A stretch of DNA of 5,338 nt from the NCBI GenBank assembly GCA_023431725.1, contig JAEYVN010000276.1, positions 1 to 5,338 on the forward strand, read 5' to 3'. Numbering within the stretch: the stretch's first letter is position 1; every line of letters starts with the position of its first letter. Source of the DNA: Pseudomonadota bacterium. GTDB taxonomy: Bacteria > Pseudomonadota > Alphaproteobacteria > Rhizobiales > Xanthobacteraceae. Shown one piece after another: positions 1-5,338 of the stretch. A program made the translations under genes and the position numbers. A model generated the notes under the pieces. The model was not told the origin of the DNA. It made no database searches and was given only the letters and a program-made list of their open reading frames with translations.

Positions 1-636
1 GTCCCATTCGTATTTGGTCAGGTTCTTGCCGGGAATGGCGTTGAACACACGCCGCACATTACTGTGGGTATTCTGCAGGTTCGAGCCATCCGGCGCCTTG
101 TTCATGTTGGCGTCATCGAGCCAGTAATCCCACTCCTTGAGCGGCACCTTGATCTCGGCATTGGGGAAAGCCAACACGCCGTCGGCTGTGAGAAGCCCGC
201 CAATATGATCGCCGTGAAAATGCGAGATGATCACGGTATCGATCTGCTTCGGATCGACGCCGGCCGCCACGAGATTGGCGGCCGTCCGCCCGGTCCCGGC
301 CTCCAGCGTGCGTGGCCCATTGCCGGTATCGATCAGGATCGTCCGGCCACCGGCTTTCACAAGAACCGGCTGAAACGGCGTCGCGATCTCATCGCGTGGC
401 AAGCCGTCTGCGGCAAGCGCATCCTGAAATTGTTCGAGAGTGGCGCTGCGGCTGGGACTTCCCGTCAGCTTGCCGCGACGCGTGCCGTCCGACAGCAGAA
501 TAACCTCGGCATCGCCGACCTTGACCGTGCGAAATCCCGCAGGCACCGGCGCCTGGGTTTGCGCCAGCGACTTCTGGCCTGAAAGAGCGAGCGCAGCCGC
601 GCCACCCAACACATGCCGTCGTGTCAATGATGCCAT
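1..636 (-). CDS. Tat-exported MBL-fold metallo-hydrolase, paralogue of its neighbour (C-terminus cut by window edge)
   Basis: The frame is open from the ATG at 636 to the first base of the window, giving 212 residues with no stop, so the C-terminal part lies outside. Residues 4-11 (LTRRHVLG) form a twin-arginine motif, followed by an Ala/Leu-rich stretch and a likely signal peptidase site after SLA (about residue 25). This predicts Tat export of a folded, metal-loaded enzyme to the periplasm. The MBL zinc motif HFHGDH is at 139-144, preceded by TVIIS, and the upstream strand with IDTGNG is at 102-107. Metal ligands of the later motifs (second His, bridging Asp, last His) would lie off the window. 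The start is supported by an AGGAG at 643-647, six bases upstream. The protein aligns without difficulty to the next gene upstream (702-1709), for example across the block DPKQ-DTVIISHFHGDH, so it is a tandem duplicate. Substrate is unknown; lactonase, esterase or phosphotriesterase-like hydrolysis is plausible by family. Confidence is high for family, low for substrate. Confidence 0.9.
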   Translation of the reverse strand, partial: MASLTRRHVLGGAAALALSGQKSLAQTQAPVPAGFRTVKVGDAEVILLSDGTRRGKLTGSPSRSATLEQFQDALAADGLPRDEIATPFQPVLVKAGGRTILIDTGNGPRTLEAGTGRTAANLVAAGVDPKQIDTVIISHFHGDHIGGLLTADGVLAFPNAEIKVPLKEWDYWLDDANMNKAPDGSNLQNTHSNVRRVFNAIPGKNLTKYEWD

Positions 637-642
637 GGCTCT

Positions 643-647
643 CTCCT
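643..647 (-). promoter_or_regulatory. Ribosome binding site (AGGAG) of the truncated MBL gene
   Basis: On the minus strand AGGAG stands six bases before the ATG at 636. This fixes the start at the codon that also gives a complete Tat signal peptide. Confidence 0.7.
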
Positions 648-661
648 GTCCTGCTTCAAAG

Positions 662-693
662 AAAAAAGGCCGCCTGATGATCAGGCGGCCTTT
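662..693 (-). terminator. Rho-independent terminator between the two MBL genes
   Basis: A perfect inverted repeat has 13-base arms (665-677 and 681-693) around a three-base loop. The core arm is GGCCGCCTGA, so the stem is GC-rich. Read on the minus strand the hairpin is followed by six T residues (complement of 662-667). This is the orientation expected for ending transcription of the complete MBL gene, whose stop codon is at 702-704. On the plus strand only three T residues follow, so rightward termination would be weaker. The hairpin ends only 25 bases before the start codon of the downstream paralogue. Confidence 0.9.
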
Positions 694-701
694 CGTTCAG
701 C

Positions 702-1709
702 TTAGAGCGTTGGGCTCCACTGGATCATGTGTTCGCGATAACCGGTCGGCGTTTTTTCGATATAGGCTGCCGACGGGAACGGATAATGGAAGGCCTGCAC
801 CATCATCTTGTCTGCCGACAGCATGTCGTAGACCTTGCGGCGCGTGGCTTCGGCCATCTGCGGATCCTGGTCGAACATGAGATGCCAGCCGGGATTGCGT
901 GCAAACAGGTACGGCACGTGGGTCACGTCGCCCTGCACGAACACGCTTTTGTTGCCCGAAGACACGATCTGCGAGTGATGGCCCATCGAATGACCGTTGG
1001 TGGCAACGCCGGTGATGCCGGACACGATTTCCTTGCCGCCTTCATAAGGCTGAACGCGTTTGGCCACTTCCGGATTGGTGAAGATGCGGCGGTTGTTCTT
1101 GAACAAACCGGTCATGCGCTCTGAGGTCTGCTTGCTCATCTCGCCGTCATCCATCCAGTATTTGTGCTCCTGTGCAGGAACGCGGATGGCAGCGTTGGGG
1201 AAAGCGAGCGAGCTATCAGCCCTCAGCAGACCGTTTACATGGTCGCCATGGAAGTGCGAGATGATGACGGTGTCGACCTGCTTCGGATCGATACCAGCAG
1301 CCGTAAGGTTGGTCAGGAATTGACCATTCGAGCCCTTGCTCTGGTTGAAGGCGCCTTCGCCGGTGCCGGTATCGATCACGACGAGGTTCTTGCCCGTGTT
1401 GACGACGATCGGCGTGTAGTTGTTGTTGAATATTTCGGTATCGTAGAAATTGGCCGCCAGCGCCTTCTTCACATCGGCCGTATCGACATTGGCAACGAAG
1501 GTCGGTGGCAACTTGAAGCGGGCAACACCGTCAGCGACAACGGTCACTTCGAAATCGCCGACCTTGTAGCGGTAAAAGCTGGCGGCTTGCTTGCCGGCCA
1601 TCGGCGTCTGTGCGTTCGCCGGCGTCGACCAGGAAAACTCCCCCATCATCGCCGCCGCGGTTGCGGTTGCAGCTCCGGCCATCACGCCACGGCGTGTTAC
1701 GTCAGTCAT
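702..1709 (-). CDS. Tat-exported MBL-fold metallo-hydrolase, methyl parathion hydrolase-like
   Basis: This 335-residue protein has a Tat signal: TRRGVMAG at residues 5-12, then an Ala-rich segment, and a likely cleavage after ANA (31-33). All metal ligands of an MBL enzyme are visible: HFHGDH at 152-157 (H152, H154, D156, H157), H240 in TNGHSMGHH, D261 in QGDVTH, and H308 in AFHYPFP. Length, exported location and ligand spacing match what I recall for methyl parathion hydrolase (about 331 residues; ligands H147, H149, D151, H152, H234, D255, H302). It therefore likely binds two metals and hydrolyses an ester, lactone or phosphotriester in the periplasm; the natural substrate is unknown. A very purine-rich ribosome site (AGGGGGAGGGG, 1714-1724) precedes the ATG. 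A strong terminator follows the stop. The downstream gene is a paralogue. It is not a beta-lactamase on present evidence. Confidence 0.93.
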   Translation of the reverse strand: MTDVTRRGVMAGAATATAAAMMGEFSWSTPANAQTPMAGKQAASFYRYKVGDFEVTVVADGVARFKLPPTFVANVDTADVKKALAANFYDTEIFNNNYTPIVVNTGKNLVVIDTGTGEGAFNQSKGSNGQFLTNLTAAGIDPKQVDTVIISHFHGDHVNGLLRADSSLAFPNAAIRVPAQEHKYWMDDGEMSKQTSERMTGLFKNNRRIFTNPEVAKRVQPYEGGKEIVSGITGVATNGHSMGHHSQIVSSGNKSVFVQGDVTHVPYLFARNPGWHLMFDQDPQMAEATRRKVYDMLSADKMMVQAFHYPFPSAAYIEKTPTGYREHMIQWSPTL

Positions 1710-1872
1710 TCAACCCCTCCCCCTAAAAAGGCATTCAGAATATCAACCGGCCATCCGCTGTCACTAACCGAATAACCGCACGGTCGATGACGCGCGGCAT
1801 TGCCGGATGCGGGCAAAACACCGTGATGTCGGATTTATTCCGCGCACGATCCTTGTGCACTGCGACAAGAGA
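1710..1872. other. Intergenic gap upstream of the complete MBL gene; probable promoter region
   Basis: This gap lies between the stop of the FkbM gene and the start of the complete MBL gene, both on the minus strand. It is long enough for a promoter or 5' leader of the MBL gene, but I found no pair of -35/-10 boxes I would defend. An imperfect inverted repeat (1848-1874, arms GATCCTTGT and ACAAGAGATC, 8-base loop) begins at the FkbM stop codon but lacks a T-tract. A second weak hairpin (CCGCACG/CGCGCGG, about 1777-1798) also lacks one. No coding region is credible here. Confidence 0.5.
1714..1724 (-). promoter_or_regulatory. Ribosome binding site of the complete MBL gene
   Basis: The minus strand reads AGGGGGAGGGG directly upstream of the ATG at 1709, with the GGAGG core (1716-1720) six bases from the start codon. 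This is an unusually long match to the anti-Shine-Dalgarno region and supports the start that includes the Tat signal. Confidence 0.75.
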
Positions 1873-1874
1873 TC
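1848..1874 (-). repeat. Imperfect inverted repeat at the 3' end of the FkbM gene
   Basis: On the minus strand the arms are GATCTCTTGT and ACAAGGATC around an 8-base loop, with one bulged base. The left arm starts inside the TGA stop codon of the methyltransferase gene. No run of T follows, so it is at best a weak transcript-end hairpin or Rho-stalling site. The match may be chance. Confidence 0.3.
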
Positions 1875-2658
1875 AGGAGACGTCCGGCATATTGGTGAAA
1901 TAGTGATCGATGTAATTGGTCTTGAGGTAGCGATAGCCCAGACGTTCAAAGAACGTCTTCAGTTCCTCGAAGCGGTCCGAATAGAGTTCGACCTGCAGGT
2001 AGCAGCGGTTATCGCGCAATGTCCGCTCCATCCCGGCCAGCGCGTGGAATTCGGAGCCCTCGACATCCATCTTCACCAGGATCGTCTTGCCGCTGATGGC
2101 GAATTCATCGTCGAAACGGATCTGCCTGACGACGTGGGTGGCAACGCCTTGTGCCTCTTCCGGCGGCTTGTCGGGATGGGCGATCCAGGACTCGCCGCGG
2201 TTCTGGCTGCCCGCCTCCATCAGCGTCACCTCGCCGGCCTTGTCACCGACCGCGTCCGGCACGACCTGAATTCTATAGGCCAGCCCATTCGCAGCAATAT
2301 TGGCCTTCAGGCGCGCACGGTTACCGGGATCGGGCTCGAAGGCGATGATCTCGGCGCCGATGCCGGCAACCGCCAGCATGATCGAATAGACACCGGCATT
2401 GGCGCCGATATCGAGGAAGTAATCGACCTCATGCGTGCCGCAGATGGCCGCGAAATCTTCGAGCTGGTCGGCTTCCCAGATGCCGTTGATGGCCAATTCG
2501 CGATCGATCAGATCGGTCGTATCGACAAGGAAACGCGCGCCTTGCGCAGTCACGGTGTAAGGCACGCGCCCGAACGCGCGCATGGCCCGGTCATACCAGC
2601 CGCGCATCATGCGTTCGAACGTGCTGTTGGGATGGCGAAACATTTGCCCGCTGCGCAT
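1873..2658 (-). CDS. FkbM family SAM-dependent methyltransferase
   Basis: With the start chosen here the protein has 261 residues. SAM-binding motif I is FLDIGANAGVYS at 81-92, the acidic end of strand 2 is AFEPDP at 106-111 (E108 is the likely ribose-binding residue), and the FkbM signature VKMDVEGSE is at 195-203. No signal peptide or membrane segment is visible, so it should be cytoplasmic. FkbM relatives O-methylate sugars, polyketides and other small molecules; the substrate here is not readable. It follows the DedA-like gene closely on the same strand. Two upstream in-frame ATGs exist. The one at 2685 overlaps the DedA stop as TGATG but has no clear ribosome site. The one at 2748 lies inside the DedA gene and adds unconvincing sequence. 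I prefer 2658 because AGGAG stands nine bases upstream. Family assignment is firm; the start is less so. Confidence 0.88.
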   Translation of the reverse strand: MRSGQMFRHPNSTFERMMRGWYDRAMRAFGRVPYTVTAQGARFLVDTTDLIDRELAINGIWEADQLEDFAAICGTHEVDYFLDIGANAGVYSIMLAVAGIGAEIIAFEPDPGNRARLKANIAANGLAYRIQVVPDAVGDKAGEVTLMEAGSQNRGESWIAHPDKPPEEAQGVATHVVRQIRFDDEFAISGKTILVKMDVEGSEFHALAGMERTLRDNRCYLQVELYSDRFEELKTFFERLGYRYLKTNYIDHYFTNMPDVS

Positions 2659-2667
2659 CGTCCGCCT

Positions 2668-2672
2668 CTCCT
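2668..2672 (-). promoter_or_regulatory. Ribosome binding site (AGGAG) deciding the FkbM start
   Basis: AGGAG on the minus strand is nine bases before the ATG at 2658 and lies in the 25-base gap after the DedA stop codon. The competing ATG at 2685 is preceded by A/T-rich sequence without such a motif. Confidence 0.55.
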
Positions 2673-2684
2673 GGCTCACCGCCA

Positions 2685-3209
2685 TCAGAAAAATTTCTTG
2701 ATGTATTCGAAGCTGATGTCGCCGAACGCCAGCAGCACATAGGCCCACACCATCGCCGACAACACATTGGCGAGCTGGAACTTCCAGTAATCCATTTCGA
2801 GGATGCCGGCGATCAGCGGCACGACCGCACGCAGTGGGCCGAAGAAGCGACCGACGAAGACACCCGGAATGCCCCAGCGTTCGATGAACGCGTGGCCCCG
2901 CGGCAGCATCTCGGGATACTTCGGCAACGGCCAGATGTGGGCGATGCGGTCCTTGAAATGGAAGCCGAACCAGTAGGACAGCCAGTCACCGAACACCGCT
3001 CCGGCGGCGGCGGCAAGCCAGATCGGCCAGAACACCAGGCCCGACATGTTGATCAATGCGCCGATGGCGACCAGCAATCCCCACGCCGGCACGAAAATCG
3101 ATAAGAAAGCCAGAGACTCGGCGAACGCCAATACAAAAACGATCGGCAGAGCCCACCAATGGTTTTGACGTACGAAGTCGATAACGAGCTGGGAATGTTC
3201 TTGAATCAT
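2685..3209 (-). CDS. DedA/VTT (SNARE-associated) family inner-membrane protein
   Basis: This 174-residue protein is hydrophobic, with membrane segments near 18-38, 40-60, 62-80, 115-137 and 145-163. The family signature is clear: E31 in FAESLAF, GDWLSYWFG at 74-82, and GRFFGPLRAVVPLIAG at 120-135, which carries the two Arg residues R121 and R127 six apart. DedA proteins are implicated in polyprenyl-phosphate or phospholipid flipping across the inner membrane and in proton-dependent stress tolerance; which applies here is unknown. The length is somewhat short of the roughly 200-220 residues of E. coli members. A Trp (W43) occupies the place where E. coli YqjA/YghB carry a functional acidic residue. 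The ATG at 3209 has no ribosome site upstream, but a TATAGT box (3216-3221) lies so close that the transcript may be leaderless. It is followed by the FkbM gene and probably shares its transcript. Confidence 0.9.
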   Translation of the reverse strand: MIQEHSQLVIDFVRQNHWWALPIVFVLAFAESLAFLSIFVPAWGLLVAIGALINMSGLVFWPIWLAAAAGAVFGDWLSYWFGFHFKDRIAHIWPLPKYPEMLPRGHAFIERWGIPGVFVGRFFGPLRAVVPLIAGILEMDYWKFQLANVLSAMVWAYVLLAFGDISFEYIKKFF

Positions 3210-3384
3210 TTTGCAACTATAAAGGCGGGGCGAAAGGTCTAGCTGGCTCGTGCCTAATGTTCCAGCACCCTAGAGAGGTAAAATAGCGCTCCCAATATGG
3301 AGCTTGCCTCAAGGTTTTGCCATCTCCATGGCATAGTGACCCGGCATTCCGATTCGCCTCGAGTTCCAAAAGTCCGAAAGCAGC
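3210..3384. other. Divergent promoter region between the dedA-like gene and parE
   Basis: This 175-base gap must drive transcription both ways. Leftward, TATAGT (3216-3221 on the minus strand) is a plausible -10 box without a recognisable -35. Rightward, TAAAAT (3279-3284) is a plausible -10 for parE, with only a poor -35 about 16 bases upstream; CATAGT (3332-3337) is another weak candidate. A short inverted repeat, TGCCAT/ATGGCA, lies at 3318-3333. The parE frame has stops at 3334 and 3337, so no upstream parE start is possible within the gap. No small gene or RNA is supported. Confidence 0.5.
3318..3333. repeat. Short inverted repeat upstream of parE
   Basis: Six-base arms TGCCAT and ATGGCA flank a four-base spacer. 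It sits in the likely 5' leader or promoter of parE and could be a protein-binding site, but the arms are short enough to arise by chance. Confidence 0.25.
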
Positions 3385-5338
3385 ATGGCCAAGAAGACAA
3401 AGACGGCCGGCGCCAGCGCCAAAGCCGAAAAAAAATCCACTGACCTCTTTGCGGGCGGCAAGGCCGCCAAAGGTGCCAAGAGCGCTGCGGCAAAGGCGCC
3501 CGCCCCCCGTGGCGGCGCCAATGCCGAAAGCAGCTACACCGCCCATCACATTGAAGTCCTGGAAGGGCTGGAGCCGGTTCGGCGCCGCCCGGGCATGTAT
3601 ATCGGCGGCACCGACGAAAAGGCGCTGCATCACCTGTTCGCGGAAGTCATCGACAACGCGATGGACGAAGCCGTCGCCGGCCACGCCACCTTCATCGAGG
3701 TTCACCTGGGCGCGGACGGCTATCTGACCGTCACCGACAACGGCCGCGGCATCCCGGTCGATCCGCACCCGAAATTTCCGAAAAAGTCGGCGCTGGAAAT
3801 CATCCTGTGCACCCTGCATGCCGGCGGCAAATTCGACTCTCAGGTCTACGAGACCTCGGGCGGTCTGCACGGCGTCGGCGTGTCGGTCGTGAATGCGCTG
3901 GCCGAACATCTGGTCGTCGACGTCGCGCGCAGTCAGCAGCTCTATCGGATGACGTTCTCGCGCGGCAAGCCGAAGGGCGGACTGGAGAAGCTCGGCAAGA
4001 TCGCCAACAAGCGCGGCACCACCGTCCGCTTCAAGCCGGACCCGCAGATCTTCGGCCAGAATGCGAAGTTCGATCCGGCGCGCCTGTTCAAGATGACGCG
4101 CGCCAAGGCCTATCTGTTCGGTGGCGTGGAAATTCGCTGGTCCTGCGACGCCTCGCTCATCACCGACGACACGCCCGCCGAAGCGGTGCTGCATTTCCCG
4201 GGAGGGCTGCAGGACTATCTTGCGGCCTCGATCGAGGGCGCAACCCGCGTGCATCCGGATATCTTCTCCGGCGGCTCGGAGAAGAAGAACGGTCACGGCT
4301 CCGCCGAATGGGCGATTGCCTTCGTCGCCGACGCCGACCCGTTCGTCTCGTCCTACTGTAATACGATCCCGACCCATGACGGCGGCACGCATGAAAACGG
4401 CCTGCGCACCGCCCTGTACAAGGGCCTGCGCGATCACGCCTCCCGCACCGGGCAGGAAAAGCGGGCGGCGGCGGTCACCGCCGACGCCGTGATGGCCGGC
4501 ACTTGCGCGATGGTGTCGGTGTTCATCCGCGAACCGGAATTCCAGGGTCAGACCAAGGACCGTCTGGCGACACCGGAAGCGGCCCGCGTCGTCGAACAGG
4601 CGATCCGCGATCCGTTCGATCACTGGCTGGCCGGCAATCCGTTGCAGGCCAACAAGCTGCTCGATTTCGTGGTCGAGCGCGCCGAAGAGCGGCTGCGCCG
4701 CAAGCAGGAAAAGGAAGTTTCGCGCAAGAGCGCCGTCCGCAAACTGCGCCTGCCCGGCAAGCTCGCCGATTGCACCAACACCGCCGCGCAAGGCTCCGAA
4801 TTGTTCATCGTCGAGGGCGACAGCGCCGGCGGCTCGGCCAAGCAGGCTCGTGACCGCGCCTCGCAGGCGGTGCTGCCGTTGCGCGGCAAGATCCTCAACG
4901 TCGTATCCGCCGGCAAGGACAAGGTCGCGCAGAACCAGCAGCTCGCCGATCTCATCCAGGCGCTGGGCTGCGGCTATGGCTCACATTATCGCGAACAGGA
5001 ATTGCGCTACGACAAGGTGATCGTGATGACCGACGCCGACGTCGACGGCGCGCATATCGCATCGCTGCTGATCACCTTCTTCTACCGTCAGATGCCGAAG
5101 CTGATCGACGGCGGACATCTCTTTCTGGCGGTGCCGCCGCTGTATCGTCTCTCGCATAGCGGCAAGACCTTCTATGCGCGTGACGACAAGCACAAGGAAG
5201 AGCTGCTCAAGAAGGAATTCCACGCCAACGCCAAGGTCGAGATCGGACGCTTCAAGGGGCTTGGCGAGATGATGGCCAGCCAGCTCAAAGAGACCACCAT
5301 GGCCCCCGGCAAGCGCACGCTGCTGAAGGTCACGCTGG
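3385..5338 (+). CDS. parE: DNA topoisomerase IV subunit B (C-terminus cut by window edge)
   Basis: The frame is open from the ATG at 3385 to the window end (651 residues); perhaps some 40 residues are missing. ParE supplies the ATPase and TOPRIM parts of topoisomerase IV, which with ParC decatenates replicated chromosomes. Residues 1-49 are an Ala/Lys-rich tail absent from E. coli ParE. The GHKL ATPase follows: EVIDNAMDE at 87-95 (E87 general base, N91 Mg ligand), DNGRG at 118-122, the Gly-rich lid GGLHGVG at 159-165, and the QTK loop at 389-391 (K391). The TOPRIM domain has EGDSAGG at 477-483 (E477), PLRGKILN at 498-505 and TDADVDGAH at 549-557 (D550, D552). The KGLGEM block is at 624-629. 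It is ParE rather than GyrB because it carries the [20 protein letters not shown] wording and lacks an inserted TOPRIM segment. In-frame stops at 3334 and 3337 exclude an earlier start; the ribosome site (GAAAG, 3376-3380) is weak. Confidence 0.96.
   Translation, partial: MAKKTKTAGASAKAEKKSTDLFAGGKAAKGAKSAAAKAPAPRGGANAESSYTAHHIEVLEGLEPVRRRPGMYIGGTDEKALHHLFAEVIDNAMDEAVAGHATFIEVHLGADGYLTVTDNGRGIPVDPHPKFPKKSALEIILCTLHAGGKFDSQVYETSGGLHGVGVSVVNALAEHLVVDVARSQQLYRMTFSRGKPKGGLEKLGKIANKRGTTVRFKPDPQIFGQNAKFDPARLFKMTRAKAYLFGGVEIRWSCDASLITDDTPAEAVLHFPGGLQDYLAASIEGATRVHPDIFSGGSEKKNGHGSAEWAIAFVADADPFVSSYCNTIPTHDGGTHENGLRTALYKGLRDHASRTGQEKRAAAVTADAVMAGTCAMVSVFIREPEFQGQTKDRLATPEAARVVEQAIRDPFDHWLAGNPLQANKLLDFVVERAEERLRRKQEKEVSRKSAVRKLRLPGKLADCTNTAAQGSELFIVEGDSAGGSAKQARDRASQAVLPLRGKILNVVSAGKDKVAQNQQLADLIQALGCGYGSHYREQELRYDKVIVMTDADVDGAHIASLLITFFYRQMPKLIDGGHLFLAVPPLYRLSHSGKTFYARDDKHKEELLKKEFHANAKVEIGRFKGLGEMMASQLKETTMAPGKRTLLKVTL

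Noticed and set aside
1164..1775. A 203-codon plus-strand frame opposite the complete MBL gene
   Set aside because: It is a shadow of a gene with all MBL ligands on the other strand. A similar plus-strand shadow at 64-582 lies opposite the other MBL paralogue, which simply reflects their shared sequence.
1777..1798. A hairpin-forming CCGCACG...CGCGCGG sequence as a terminator for the FkbM gene
   Set aside because: The stem is only seven pairs with a G-T pair, and no T-run follows on the minus strand.
1796..1815. A GCCGGATGCGGG stretch resembling an enterobacterial REP element
   Set aside because: It is a single short match without the paired inverted unit, in an organism that does not look enterobacterial, so it is most likely chance.
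1807..2742. A 311-codon open frame on the plus strand opposite the FkbM gene
   Set aside because: The minus-strand frame carries complete methyltransferase motifs; the plus-strand translation shows no recognisable domain and mirrors the codon bias of the real gene.
3217..4791. A 524-codon open frame on the minus strand opposite parE
   Set aside because: It lies almost wholly antisense to an unmistakable parE, its translation is low-complexity Arg/Gly/Ala-rich with no family features, and such frames are expected opposite GC-rich genes with strong third-position bias.

Overview
The window is GC-rich (about 60% by eye) and looks like the chromosome of an alphaproteobacterium, most likely Rhizobiales (Hyphomicrobiales). 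The main evidence is a topoisomerase IV subunit B whose wording (for example the [15 protein letters not shown] and [18 protein letters not shown] stretches) matches my memory of rhizobial ParE. This is recognition by eye, not a database search.

Layout: positions 1-3209 hold four genes, all on the minus strand, and parE runs rightward from 3385 off the right edge. Reading the minus strand in the direction of transcription, the order is a DedA/VTT-type inner-membrane protein (3209-2685), an FkbM-type SAM-dependent methyltransferase (2658-1873), a Tat-exported metallo-beta-lactamase (MBL) fold hydrolase (1709-702), and a second, paralogous Tat-exported MBL hydrolase that starts at 636 and is cut by the left edge. 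The 175-base gap 3210-3384 separates the divergent dedA-like gene and parE and must carry both promoters. A 163-base gap (1710-1872) precedes the first MBL gene. A strong Rho-independent terminator (662-693) lies between the two MBL genes.

How the genes may fit together: DedA and FkbM are tightly spaced and probably co-transcribed, so both may act on envelope lipid or glycan, but the sequence does not show their substrates. The two MBL proteins are tandem paralogues, both predicted to be periplasmic. The complete one matches, in metal-ligand order and spacing, the methyl parathion hydrolase branch of MBL enzymes (lactonase/esterase/phosphotriesterase-like). ParE is housekeeping (chromosome decatenation) and functionally unrelated to its neighbours.

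I see no CRISPR array, tRNA, rRNA, insertion sequence or phage signature, and no convincing new biological system. The points most worth a second look are the terminator squeezed between the MBL paralogues, the MPH-like ligand spacing, the Trp at a normally acidic site in the DedA protein, the FkbM start choice, the possibly leaderless DedA start, and the basic N-terminal tail of ParE with a clamp-motif-like DLF.
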